From Clostridiales bacterium (lineage in GTDB: Bacteria > Bacillota > Clostridia > Saccharofermentanales > Saccharofermentanaceae), in the NCBI GenBank assembly GCA_017480325.1, contig JAFVAY010000001.1, positions 1 to 33,935 on the forward strand: a DNA stretch of 33,935 nt, written 5' to 3'. A program made the position numbers and the translations under genes. This document shows positions 24,922 through 33,473 of the stretch, one piece after another. The stretch's first letter is position 1. The number at the start of each line of letters is the position of its first letter. The notes under the pieces are model-generated. The model did not search any database and was not told where the DNA came from. It saw only the letters and a list, made by a program, of their open reading frames with translations.

Positions 24922-26787
24922 TTAATCGATCCTTATGCCGATGACCGAGCCCTGAGTGGTCCCTATCACCAGGGTGTTCCCGAATACAGCCGGCGACGCC
25001 TCGTAAGAAACATTCCCTCCGGATGAGGAACTGCACTGAATATATGTGATCCTCTCCCCGGAAGCCCCGTTAACAAGATGTATCTGTCCGAAGCTGTCAG
25101 CAATTATTATATACGCATTCCCATCCTCGGTGTAGCAGGCAACAGGTGATGAATATGTATAAATATTCATGTCATAATGCCAAACTTCTGTGCCTGTATC
25201 CCTATTGTAAGCCACCAGACGATTGCCGTGCATGAGCCCGTCGGTCATGGAGTAGGAGAAAATAACCAGATTAGATATATTCCCCATACCGATAATGGGA
25301 TTTCCGAGACATCCGCCACTTTGATCGGTAGCTGAAGTCTCACCGTTATAGGTATAACAGGACTGAGAGGTCTGCCAGACCTCTTCTCCCGTAAGACCGT
25401 TGATCTTATAGGTATAGGCAGCTCCGTTATACTCACCGCTTCCCTGATTATCGACCTCTGTACCGATATAGATATAAGGAATACCGTTCTCCTCCTGAAC
25501 TACAGGAGAAAGATCGGAGTCGTCGCCGGTCCTGAACACCCACACCATCTGCAGGGTATTAAGGTCCAGACATACCAGATTACAGTTATTATCCATAAAG
25601 TAGCAGTAATGACCGTATACGGAGGCAGAGCTCTCTACTCCCAGATATCTTCCCTGAGTATCATTGAAGATATACTTATAGCCCGTACACATGGGATTGA
25701 CGGAAACCGCTCCCGTCACTGCGTTATAAGAGGAATTAAGCTGGAAGCTGTAGATAATTCCGTTCTCGCAGGGCCAGATAAGTGTATCCGTGGCACCGTC
25801 TATTATAGGTGAAGAATCGAAAGCTCCCCAGTTTACCCTGTAGGCGCCGTCATTAAGCCCCTCGTAGGAGTAAAGCAGAGACCCGTCAATAAGAGAGAAA
25901 ATATACATACCGAAGGTATAAGGCCCGTTATCGTCTCCCTGGCCTACGTAGAGCAGGGGATAACCCCGGGGATCCAGGGCAGCCGTACCCTTCACGCTTG
26001 CCCCTACGTATATCGGATCTCTTGTCATGGTACCGTCATCAAGATCCATGAAGTATATATATCCGTCCAATGAAGGACATATAACCTCGGTAAGCCCGGG
26101 CTTTACAGCCGCGGACGGATAGATATTCATAAGTGAGATAGTCTCGGAGGGCCATCTTACGATAAGAGGCTGCCCTGTAAGCCTGTAGCCTGTCCACTCG
26201 AAGGTCATATCCGAGGACAGAAGGCTGTGACCGTTAGTAAACTCCCATGTCTGTGTCAGTGTATCCACCACGCCGTCAGAGGGCGTTAAATATCCGAAGG
26301 CCGCGGTATTCCTGAAGTTATTGCCGCGGAAGGTAATTACACCTGGGACCTGAGCATAGTAAAGAGGGTCCCCGATATTGATGGGATTTTCTCTGTTAAA
26401 CTCCGTAAGGATCTGGGATCCGCTTATAACATTCTGTGTGATTCCTCTCATGGATGGATTGACGCTGTCGTCGATAACCGCGTCTTCATCTATCAGAATA
26501 GAAGCGGATGCAGGATAAAGAAGCGGGTTCTGATAATCCGCCAGAGGCGGTATCGGCGTCGGAGTAGCCGTTGCCACCGCTATATAGTTATTAATAGTTG
26601 ATCCGGGCTGATCTGATACGACTCCGTTGCCGTTCTTCTTCGAGTAATAAACCACCGCAAGAACAGAGGTCAACACCACAGAAAGGATAGTGAGTGTCAC
26701 CACCAGAGCCATCGTTCCGCTGGAAGGATCGTGGGACGGCTGATGATAGCTGTTATCAGGTTCGATGTACTGATTCTTCAGATCCAT
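24922..26787 (-). CDS. membrane-anchored PQQ-type beta-propeller protein
   Basis: Protein of 621 residues with one N-terminal transmembrane helix (about 25-47) after a short cytoplasmic segment. It then has a Pro/Thr linker (ATPTPIPP, about 74-82) and a large extracellular region of repeated beta units with DxxTG-xxVW type blades (for example RDTGTEVWHYD and LTGEEVWQTS), as in PQQ-like/BamB propellers. No PQQ-binding Trp-disc residues were checked; such Gram-positive proteins are usually scaffolds or ligand binders, not dehydrogenases. It sits 13 bases after whiA with a weak Shine-Dalgarno. Its role is unknown. Confidence 0.78.
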   Translation of the reverse strand: MDLKNQYIEPDNSYHQPSHDPSSGTMALVVTLTILSVVLTSVLAVVYYSKKNGNGVVSDQPGSTINNYIAVATATPTPIPPLADYQNPLLYPASASILIDEDAVIDDSVNPSMRGITQNVISGSQILTEFNRENPINIGDPLYYAQVPGVITFRGNNFRNTAAFGYLTPSDGVVDTLTQTWEFTNGHSLLSSDMTFEWTGYRLTGQPLIVRWPSETISLMNIYPSAAVKPGLTEVICPSLDGYIYFMDLDDGTMTRDPIYVGASVKGTAALDPRGYPLLYVGQGDDNGPYTFGMYIFSLIDGSLLYSYEGLNDGAYRVNWGAFDSSPIIDGATDTLIWPCENGIIYSFQLNSSYNAVTGAVSVNPMCTGYKYIFNDTQGRYLGVESSASVYGHYCYFMDNNCNLVCLDLNTLQMVWVFRTGDDSDLSPVVQEENGIPYIYIGTEVDNQGSGEYNGAAYTYKINGLTGEEVWQTSQSCYTYNGETSATDQSGGCLGNPIIGMGNISNLVIFSYSMTDGLMHGNRLVAYNRDTGTEVWHYDMNIYTYSSPVACYTEDGNAYIIIADSFGQIHLVNGASGERITYIQCSSSSGGNVSYEASPAVFGNTLVIGTTQGSVIGIRID

Positions 26788-26800
26788 AGTGGCAATGATA

Positions 26801-27583
26801 TCACATACCTTCCGCGATTTCGAGAAGACGCGTTAATCTGTGATTCATTCCCGACTTTCCTATAGGAGGATTCATCATGCTCCCCAGCTCCGCTATGGAT
26901 GCTCCGGGGTTCTGCTGGTGGACCACCGCCGCCTCATAAAGGCTCTTGGGCAGCTTCTCCGCCTCCGGGGACGCCAGGAGCTTTCCTATAAGCTCTCCCC
27001 TTCTAACCGCCGCCTCCGCCTGACGCCCGGTGTTGCCGGAATCGCAGTTGACCGCTCTGTTGATATCCGAGTATACCTCCCGCTCTATCCTTATATTCTC
27101 GAAGGTCAGTCTGCAGGAGCTGGCGCCTATTATTCCCAGGAAATCCGACACCCCGTCTCCACTGCTGATATAGACGGCATGGATCTCGCCCCTTTGGGCC
27201 TCCGAATATGGGATATCAAGGCCTGACAGTATGCCCGTGATAACCTCCGACGCCTCGGAATTAACGGGCCTTAGTTCCACACGATAAGCCTGTTTGGGAT
27301 CTGTTACATAGCCGCAGGCCAGGAAAGCACCTCTCAGGAAGAGCCTCGCCCCGTTCTGAAGATCAAGGGCAACCTTCTGATCCGTATTCTTGATATCCTT
27401 GCATTTACAAAGGACCTCTTCAGCCTCTCCCCTGATGCGTGTTCCCGGCATCATAAGCCCCGCGGCTAGGCTTCGTCTGTCCTCGGGCTTCTTTACATTA
27501 AGGCCTGCGACCTCTTCCCTCACCTGCCTCGAAAAGCTTTTATCACTATTCCCGTCAGCTGTTCCCGGAAGGTTTGCTCTCAT
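26801..27583 (-). CDS. whiA: WhiA DNA-binding protein (short form)
   Basis: Homologue of WhiA, a LAGLIDADG-fold plus helix-turn-helix protein conserved in Gram-positives, linked to sporulation in Streptomyces and cell division in Bacillus. The N-terminus has SFSRQVREEVAGL, the mid part has ELRPVNSEASEVITGIL, and the C-terminal HTH reads NPGASIAELGSMMNPPIGKSGMNHRLTRL, an excellent WhiA match. Length 260 is short against about 310-320 for the family; the shortening is in the N-terminal/LAGLIDADG half. The ATG overlaps the rapZ end by 29 bases and has no clear Shine-Dalgarno. YvcK, usually between rapZ and whiA, is absent. Confidence 0.88.
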   Translation of the reverse strand: MRANLPGTADGNSDKSFSRQVREEVAGLNVKKPEDRRSLAAGLMMPGTRIRGEAEEVLCKCKDIKNTDQKVALDLQNGARLFLRGAFLACGYVTDPKQAYRVELRPVNSEASEVITGILSGLDIPYSEAQRGEIHAVYISSGDGVSDFLGIIGASSCRLTFENIRIEREVYSDINRAVNCDSGNTGRQAEAAVRRGELIGKLLASPEAEKLPKSLYEAAVVHQQNPGASIAELGSMMNPPIGKSGMNHRLTRLLEIAEGM

Positions 27584-28454
27584 ATCTTGGGTCTCTGTCG
27601 ATATCTCTGTGATGAACTATAGTCTTATACCCGTATTCCTCCAGGATCCTTCCCAGCTCCTCAGCTATGAAGACCGATCTGTGGCGACCGCCGGTACAGC
27701 CTACTCCGATGTTAAGCCTGCTTTTACCCTCTCTGATGTAGAAGGGGATCATGAAGGAAAACATATCGCTCAGCTTACTTATGAAGACCTTAGTCTCATC
27801 AAAGCCCATAAGATACTCCTCGATAGGCTTATCCTTACCGCAGAGCATCTGAAGCCGCTCCACCCAGAAGGGATTTGGAAGGAATCTGACGTCAAAGACA
27901 TCATCGCAGTCCGAAGGTATGCCGTACATGAATCCGAAGGACTGAATATACACGGAAAGCCCCTGGTTTTCCGCCTCATCAAGGACCACACGGAGTTCTT
28001 TTCGAAGGGATGAGAGCGGCATCATGGTAGTATCGATAATACTGGTGGCGCGTCCTCTTATGCCGTGAAGCATATTACGCTCGGCGGCAATGGCATCAAC
28101 CAGACTCATCTCCTCGGTGAGAGGATGCTTTCTTCTGGTCTGACGGTAGCGACTGACGAGAACGTTGTCGCTTGCCTCCAGGAATACGATCCTGTAGGAG
28201 CAACCCAGATCATCCAGTCTTCTCATGGCGGCATCAAAGCCCTCCAGAAGATTTCTGGATCTTACGTCAACTACAATGCATAGCTTATCGACTGCAGGCA
28301 CGCCGGTCTCACCGTTGCCGGAGAAGGTATCAATAATGTTGGGAAGGAAAACCGGAGGAAGATTATCGATACAGAAGTAATCGTGATCCTCGAAGTAGGC
28401 TGCTGCCTGGCTTTTCCCCGCCCCGCTCATACCGGTTAAGATAATGACATCCAT
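27555..28454 (-). CDS. rapZ: RNase adapter protein RapZ (YvcJ family nucleotide-binding protein)
   Basis: ATP/GTP-binding protein of 299 residues. The P-loop is GMSGAGKS (8-15), followed by FCIDNLPPVFLPNI. The C-terminal domain has the conserved NIGVGCTGGRHRSVFIAEEL near residue 248. In Proteobacteria RapZ directs RNase E to small RNAs in amino-sugar control; in Firmicutes its role (YvcJ) is less defined. The ATG follows the murB stop directly (TAA ATG) and the 3' end overlaps whiA. Order hprK-murB-rapZ-whiA is a known Clostridia cluster. Confidence 0.94.
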   Translation of the reverse strand: MDVIILTGMSGAGKSQAAAYFEDHDYFCIDNLPPVFLPNIIDTFSGNGETGVPAVDKLCIVVDVRSRNLLEGFDAAMRRLDDLGCSYRIVFLEASDNVLVSRYRQTRRKHPLTEEMSLVDAIAAERNMLHGIRGRATSIIDTTMMPLSSLRKELRVVLDEAENQGLSVYIQSFGFMYGIPSDCDDVFDVRFLPNPFWVERLQMLCGKDKPIEEYLMGFDETKVFISKLSDMFSFMIPFYIREGKSRLNIGVGCTGGRHRSVFIAEELGRILEEYGYKTIVHHRDIDRDPRYESKPSGNS

Positions 28455-29369
28455 TTACTGTTCCTTCTTTCCGCCTAAGAATCTCACTTCACACTCGAGC
28501 CTGACGCCGCTGTCCTCGTACACCTTGTCCTGAATATATCTGATAAGCCTCTTTATGTCCTCCGACCCGGCCTTGCCTTCGTTATTTACCACGAAGCCTG
28601 CATGCTTGGAACTAACCTGCGCACCCGAATCATCGAGACTGAAGCCCTTAAGGCCACTGTCCTGTATAAGCTTCCCGGCGAAGTAGCCCTCGGGCCTTTT
28701 GAAGGTGGAGCCGCAGCTTGGGACCGTCAGAGGCTGAGAAGTGGTGCGCTTGTCGCGAAGCTCCCTTACATACTCATTGATCCTCTCCTTGTCGCCCTTC
28801 TTAAGTCTGATCTTAAGACTCGTAACTATCCTGCCGTTATGTGCGAAGAACGAGGTCCTGTACCCGAAGTCCTCCTTGGAGACCACTCTCGTCTGAAGCT
28901 TAAAATCTTCGATATAGCTTACTTCCACAGCGATATCCGATATATCCGCTCCGTAAGCACCCGCGTTCATGAACACGGCGCCTCCGACGCTTCCCGGGAT
29001 CCCGCAGGCGAATTCTGCGCCCTCCAACCCTTCTGAAGCGGCAGTGTTACCGAGCTTTGACAGAAGACAACCAGCCTTTGCCGTGATAAAGCTATAGTCC
29101 GGGTCCTCAGGATCGTCATCGACGATTAGCTCACTCATATTATTCCCGAGCTTGATGATAAGTCCGTCGAAGCCCTCGTCATCCGCGATAACATTGGAGC
29201 CGTTACCTAAGATAAACACCTCCAGCGACTTCGCCTGCGCGTATCTTAGAAGCTTAATGATCTCATCCTCATTAGAGGGCTCAACGAGGTAAGCCGCCGG
29301 ACCGCCGGTCTTCATGGTGGTAAGAGCCTTAAGCTCCACACCCTTCCTTATAATGTTCTCTCCCGGCAT
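28455..29369 (-). CDS. murB: UDP-N-acetylmuramate dehydrogenase MurB
   Basis: FAD enzyme that reduces UDP-GlcNAc-enolpyruvate to UDP-MurNAc in peptidoglycan precursor synthesis. FAD-binding motifs are LGNGSNVIADDEGFDGLII (about 55-73) and GAEFACGIPGSVGGAVFMNAGAYG (about 118-141). The catalytic Ser lies in SCGSTFKRPEGYFAGKLIQ near residue 225. I start at the ATG whose A overlaps the hprK TGA (TGATG); a TTG one codon earlier is equally possible and better spaced from GGGAGG. Length about 304, normal for the Gram-positive short form. Confidence 0.95.
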   Translation of the reverse strand: MPGENIIRKGVELKALTTMKTGGPAAYLVEPSNEDEIIKLLRYAQAKSLEVFILGNGSNVIADDEGFDGLIIKLGNNMSELIVDDDPEDPDYSFITAKAGCLLSKLGNTAASEGLEGAEFACGIPGSVGGAVFMNAGAYGADISDIAVEVSYIEDFKLQTRVVSKEDFGYRTSFFAHNGRIVTSLKIRLKKGDKERINEYVRELRDKRTTSQPLTVPSCGSTFKRPEGYFAGKLIQDSGLKGFSLDDSGAQVSSKHAGFVVNNEGKAGSEDIKRLIRYIQDKVYEDSGVRLECEVRFLGGKKEQ

Positions 29370-30298
29370 CAACTTAGGTTTCCTCCCGGGAAAACCCTTG
29401 ACACCAGATCCTGAGCGGCATTGAAGCCCATCTTCTTAACTCTGTAGTTGATAGCGGCAGCTTCGACTATGATCGCCAGATTACGTCCGGGTCCTACCGG
29501 GATTGTTATGGACGGAACCTTGATGCCCAATATCTCCGTGGTCTCTTCGTTAAGGCCCATTCTGTCGTAGGTCTTGTTCTCATCCCACATCTCCAGATTA
29601 ATTACGAAGTCTATAGACTCCTGAGGCTTTACGGAGGATACACCGTAGAGCTCCTTAACGTCCATGATACCTATGCCTCTTATCTCGATCAGGTGCTTGA
29701 TAACATCCGGGGCCTTACCGATAAGAGTATTCTCCGATACCTTCCTGATCTCCACCTGATCGTCAGCGATAAGTCTGTGACCTCTCTTAACGATCTCGAG
29801 AGCCGTCTCGGACTTACCTACGCCGCTCTCGCCCAGGATCAGAATACCTTCACCGTTGACCTCGACCAGCACGCCGTGCATCGACACTCTGGGAGCAAGC
29901 TCCATCTTAAGAAATCTTATTAGCTCACCCGAGAACTCCGAGGTAGAATCATTCGTACGAAGCACCGGAGTCTTCGTCTCCTCCGCGGCCTCCAGTATCT
30001 CAGGCTGCACCTGGTGATTTCTGGTGATTATAAGGGCCGGTATCTCCTTCTCGAACAGCGTCAGCACAGACCTCTTCCTGTCAGCTGCCGTAAGGTTCTC
30101 GAGGAATGCATGCTCCATATTACCTACGATCTGAAGCCGGTCGGGACCGAAGTGGTCATAGTAACCTGCGAGCTGCAAGCCCGGCCTTGTTACATCCGCG
30201 ACCGTGATCCTTCTCTGCTCTATATCGCCCGAGTCATACACGATCTCAAGCTTAAAGTGCTCAACTATCTGCGACAGAAAAATACTTGAATAGGGCAT
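29369..30298 (-). CDS. hprK: HPr kinase/phosphorylase
   Basis: Bifunctional enzyme that phosphorylates Ser46 of HPr in response to fructose bisphosphate and ATP and reverses it with phosphate; the sensor of carbon catabolite repression in Firmicutes. The P-loop is GESGVGKS (156-163), with the catalytic His in MHGVLVEV (H141) and the HPrK signature EIRGIGIMDVKELYG near 206. Length 309 is typical. GGAGG lies six bases before the ATG. It begins 25 bases after the PurA-like gene on the same strand with no terminator between, so it probably shares a transcript with that trio. Confidence 0.95.
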   Translation of the reverse strand: MPYSSIFLSQIVEHFKLEIVYDSGDIEQRRITVADVTRPGLQLAGYYDHFGPDRLQIVGNMEHAFLENLTAADRKRSVLTLFEKEIPALIITRNHQVQPEILEAAEETKTPVLRTNDSTSEFSGELIRFLKMELAPRVSMHGVLVEVNGEGILILGESGVGKSETALEIVKRGHRLIADDQVEIRKVSENTLIGKAPDVIKHLIEIRGIGIMDVKELYGVSSVKPQESIDFVINLEMWDENKTYDRMGLNEETTEILGIKVPSITIPVGPGRNLAIIVEAAAINYRVKKMGFNAAQDLVSRVFPGGNLS

Positions 30299-30323
30299 AC
30301 GGTCCCTCCGATAGTAGTATGAA

Positions 30324-31526
30324 CTATATTATATCATCACTGTAGGGAGTAAATGATCTGTATACCCTAGAGAATGTATCCCTGATCTGACTGATACTTC
30401 CGATGTCGGTTTTATTATTCCCCATAAGGATCTTGCCGTCGGTCTCATTAAGGTGAGTAATAAGAAGCGTACGCCTCTCCTGATCTATCGAACTTGAATC
30501 ATTGATAACCTCGGTCACGAAGCTCTGAGGCGACTCGTGACAGGCATATCTTAATGTTCCCTGCCATTTATTCGGGACGTTGGTTCGATCGATGAAGCCC
30601 TCTGTCTCCTGTGAAGAAAGCCCCAAGGGCAGAGGTCCGTTGCCGTGTCTGGTGACATAGCTTCTGGTCACATAACACACCTCGGTAAGTTCGATCCCGT
30701 AGTGACTCGTAAATATAAGTGGATTATGAAGCCCGGTCTTGGATGCCGTAAGATGAGGCGCTCCATCAGCTCTGTCAATATCAAGAAGCAATCCTTGCGC
30801 CCCTTCGAGAACGATCCCTGATGCATTATCAAGCCTGCGTCCGATCTCGCTGTCATCCAGCGGAGTAATATAATTCGTGTTATATAGACAGTCGTCAATA
30901 TAATTATTCAGGACCGTCTCATTATTAAGAAGATCTGTATATTCCCATGCTATCTTGACCTCGCCACTTAGCTGCTCCAATCTTCGGGAAACATATTCCT
31001 CTTTAATCGTAATAAGCCTTGCCTTAAGCTTGGATGCCGACAGCCCGAGAAAGTCCTCTACCGATAACCCGTAGCCGGCCTTTATACGAAGAGAGGCTTC
31101 ATTGATACCCATGCCGCAGGAGCCGTGCCTGCTTTCTTCCCGTCCGTCCTCTAGAGCCTGATTAAGAATGACGTCATAAAGAATGACCGGACAAGCATTA
31201 ACAGATGAGAAAATCCTTGGTAAAGAGCACATATCGCGGAAGGCTTCTGCCTCTTCTCCGAGCTTATAAAGGTCCGGCATATAGGTATCAACCCAAAGCG
31301 TCGAGGCTTTTCTTAAAGACCCCGAGGACAACTGATGGAAGACAAACCGCCTTCCGTCCTTAAGCTCTACGGTGTGCCCTGCCTGAGCACCGCCGTTATG
31401 CTTTATCACTATAGCTTCCGAAGACGGCAATACCTTAGAGGAGACAAAGAAATCTGTGGCAAGCCCTTTTCCCTCATCGCCGTAGTTCTTACCGATCACG
31501 GCGATTACGGGTCTGTCATAACTCAA
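30324..31526 (-). CDS. divergent adenylosuccinate synthetase-like protein (PurA/PurZ superfamily)
   Basis: Protein of 400 residues clearly related to PurA, which joins IMP and aspartate using GTP. Kept: NYGDEGKG (14-20, catalytic D17), GGAQAGHTV with the second catalytic H51, FHQLSSGSL, SCGMGI (136-141, for TTGRGIGP), LEGAQGLLLDID (240-251), and TRHGNGPLP (292-300). Changed: the guanine-recognition motif (T/N)KLD is THLN (357-360), and the Arg-rich aspartate loop is NKWQGTLRYA (319-328). It is therefore unlikely to be the housekeeping PurA and could use another nucleotide, as phage PurZ does. The start is TTG (31524-31526) with GGAGG 11 bases upstream, overlapping the vWA gene by 11 bases. 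Product unknown. Confidence 0.8.
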   Translation of the reverse strand: MSYDRPVIAVIGKNYGDEGKGLATDFFVSSKVLPSSEAIVIKHNGGAQAGHTVELKDGRRFVFHQLSSGSLRKASTLWVDTYMPDLYKLGEEAEAFRDMCSLPRIFSSVNACPVILYDVILNQALEDGREESRHGSCGMGINEASLRIKAGYGLSVEDFLGLSASKLKARLITIKEEYVSRRLEQLSGEVKIAWEYTDLLNNETVLNNYIDDCLYNTNYITPLDDSEIGRRLDNASGIVLEGAQGLLLDIDRADGAPHLTASKTGLHNPLIFTSHYGIELTEVCYVTRSYVTRHGNGPLPLGLSSQETEGFIDRTNVPNKWQGTLRYACHESPQSFVTEVINDSSSIDQERRTLLITHLNETDGKILMGNNKTDIGSISQIRDTFSRVYRSFTPYSDDII

Positions 31527-32421
31527 TGTTACGCGAGCCTCCGTTGAAGCCGCTGTCGGCGATTATGGATCTGATAGACTCCCGGCGAGCCTCATCGAAG
31601 GAAGAGAGAACGCTATCGAGATCCTTGCCGGATACCAGCCCGATCAACGTCATCATAAGCTCCGGAAGAACCGACAGCATGTCAGTGGATAAGGATACTA
31701 CTCTTCCCGGCAGAGCCGAGACGAGATTATCTAACTTTTTACCGGTAGCGAAGGGCCTGCGAAGATCTATGTGAATGAGCTCGTATTTCTCAGAAGCCTC
31801 CTGCGCGAGCTCTGCGGTCTTTATGGTTTTCCATGCCTTGTCGCCAAAAACTTTACGTATAGTCGAGGCTGTCACATCGCTGTGGCAGTCCGCGTCACCT
31901 ATGGTAATAAGGTAGCCCTTCTTGCCCCTTCTCTCGTAGCTGTCGATGTGAGTGTGGCGCGAAGCGAAATACCACAGAAGCTGATAATCCTCGGGCATAT
32001 CTCCGCCCTGCCCCTCGAGCCACAGGTCCATAAGCTGCTCGGCGATCCTGATATCGGACTCGAACTGAGTGACCTGAAGCGGAGCCTGATCTGTATAGTC
32101 GCCCATAGCTGCGAACATCAGCTGAGGATGGGTTATATCGTTCGTGGAGTAAGCCTTCATCATGAATTCGTTAAGGGATTCCTTCGCGATCTGCGCCGCC
32201 AGGTACCCCATGGAGCCCGTCACGTCAAAGCCTATGATTATCGGCGTCGACTCGGGGTGCTCCTCACTGTCCAGAGAATATCTCTTGTCGATGAACTTAG
32301 GATCGTATTTCTCCTGTAGCGTACGGCTCTTGAACAGGTCGTTATGAGACGCCTCGGAGGTTATACTTCTGCTGCTTGCAAGCTTCGCCCAATCACTGCT
32401 TCTATAGCTTCCCGAACCCAT
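31516..32421 (-). CDS. vWA-domain protein, VwkA-like MIDAS type
   Basis: Cytoplasmic protein of 301 residues (no signal or TM helix). The N-terminal 55 residues are Ser-rich. The von Willebrand A domain starts IIIGFDVTGSMG with the metal-site DxTxS (D66, T68, S70), followed by MGDYTD (106-111) and QGGDMPEDYQLL (138-149), which completes the MIDAS. DxTGSM plus GGDxPED is the pattern of the vWA domains attached to alpha-kinases and related signalling proteins, here without a kinase domain. The C-terminal part (about 225-301) is helical. GAGGTGA lies six bases before the ATG. The gene is 11 bases downstream of the zinc-ribbon gene and overlaps the PurA-like gene. Confidence 0.8.
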   Translation of the reverse strand: MGSGSYRSSDWAKLASSRSITSEASHNDLFKSRTLQEKYDPKFIDKRYSLDSEEHPESTPIIIGFDVTGSMGYLAAQIAKESLNEFMMKAYSTNDITHPQLMFAAMGDYTDQAPLQVTQFESDIRIAEQLMDLWLEGQGGDMPEDYQLLWYFASRHTHIDSYERRGKKGYLITIGDADCHSDVTASTIRKVFGDKAWKTIKTAELAQEASEKYELIHIDLRRPFATGKKLDNLVSALPGRVVSLSTDMLSVLPELMMTLIGLVSGKDLDSVLSSFDEARRESIRSIIADSGFNGGSRNIEL

Positions 32422-32432
32422 CTTAAGTCACC

Positions 32433-33356
32433 TCACTTCAAATTCTTATCGATATCGAACTTGGCGAAGCTTCTTCCGCCGAAGCCCTTGTCTATCACTT
32501 CATCCCAATACTCGAAGTCAGCGAATGCATCTGCCTTAGGCTTGCTTCCTATGAACTCCACGAAGGCCTTAGGCGCACTTCCGATCTCACTTCCGAGGAT
32601 CAGCTTTGCCACCCTGCGAACGCCCAGAAGATCCTCTCTACTTCCCTCCCGCAGACTCATGCGGTGCGCATTCCACCAGGGCCCCATAAGCATTGCTTCA
32701 TGAGTTCTCGGATCAATAAGTACACTGTCGATGCCGATCCCGCCGGAACACAGCTCGCTGAACTTAAGAACTGCACAGAAGTTCTCCATGCGGGATACGA
32801 TCCATGCCGCATCACGGGCAGAGAGGTTACCAAACATCGCGAGCGGATAGACCTCCTCGGGCTTATAGAAGATCAGTAGCCTTCCACCGTTCTTAAGACT
32901 GTAGGAGCCCTTAAGAGCAGGGAAATTCTTCGCCAGATTCTTAACATCGGCCTCAGGATATCTCAGAAGCCCGATCCTCTCGAGCATATCCGAAGCCTTA
33001 GAGACGTGGTTCTTATCAAAGACATACACCACCGAAGTTCTGGCGACGTACATCACCGCATCACCATAATCAGCACTGTATAGAAATTTAAGTGTGACGG
33101 CAGAACCCGTATCGGTCTCGTAATGCACAGTCTCAGACATACCCCAGATCTCATCCGCCTTGGCATGAGCCTCAGCAGAGGTGTCAGCCACAGCCCTCAG
33201 ATATGTGAGAAGCTTGTTGCGGAATTCCTTATATTCCCTAAGATCTTTATCCTTGAACTGAAGCTTGCTACCGCAGTACGGACATATCAGCCCGCCATCG
33301 GCATGCACCGTCATTTCCCCGCCGCAGTTATCACATTTGTAACTAATTCTGCTCAT
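32433..33356 (-). CDS. zinc-ribbon protein with degenerate kinase-like C-lobe
   Basis: Protein of 307 residues. The N-terminus is a zinc ribbon (Cys 8, 11, 25, 28 as CDNCG and CPYCG). A helical stretch (about 35-75) follows, then a region with N-lobe-like strands (VVYVFDK near 110). The segment GGIGIDSVLIDPRTHEAMLMGPW (205-227) aligns by eye with the protein-kinase pattern HGxxxPxNILxxPxxHxxxLxDFG, but the catalytic Asp, Asn and DFG Asp are all replaced, so it reads as a pseudokinase. This is inference from one motif. The start ATG at 33354-33356 has no Shine-Dalgarno; an upstream GTG at 33416 would add 20 residues. First gene of the trio. Confidence 0.65.
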   Translation of the reverse strand: MSRISYKCDNCGGEMTVHADGGLICPYCGSKLQFKDKDLREYKEFRNKLLTYLRAVADTSAEAHAKADEIWGMSETVHYETDTGSAVTLKFLYSADYGDAVMYVARTSVVYVFDKNHVSKASDMLERIGLLRYPEADVKNLAKNFPALKGSYSLKNGGRLLIFYKPEEVYPLAMFGNLSARDAAWIVSRMENFCAVLKFSELCSGGIGIDSVLIDPRTHEAMLMGPWWNAHRMSLREGSREDLLGVRRVAKLILGSEIGSAPKAFVEFIGSKPKADAFADFEYWDEVIDKGFGGRSFAKFDIDKNLK

Positions 33357-33362
33357 ACAAAG

Positions 33363-33371
33363 ATGATAACA
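33363..33371 (-). promoter_or_regulatory. extended -10 directly before the zinc-ribbon gene (possible leaderless transcript)
   Basis: On the minus strand TGTTATCAT (TGn plus TATCAT) ends six bases before the ATG at 33356. Transcription from it would begin at or next to the start codon, which fits the lack of any Shine-Dalgarno. The -35 region is poor. Confidence 0.35.
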
Positions 33372-33473
33372 CAGATGAGGTTTTGTAGTCTTTAATGATT
33401 CTTTTTGGCTCTTCACGGATTTCTTGGGATTTGATATTTGCTTTGTTTATCCAACAGCAAATAATTGACAACT

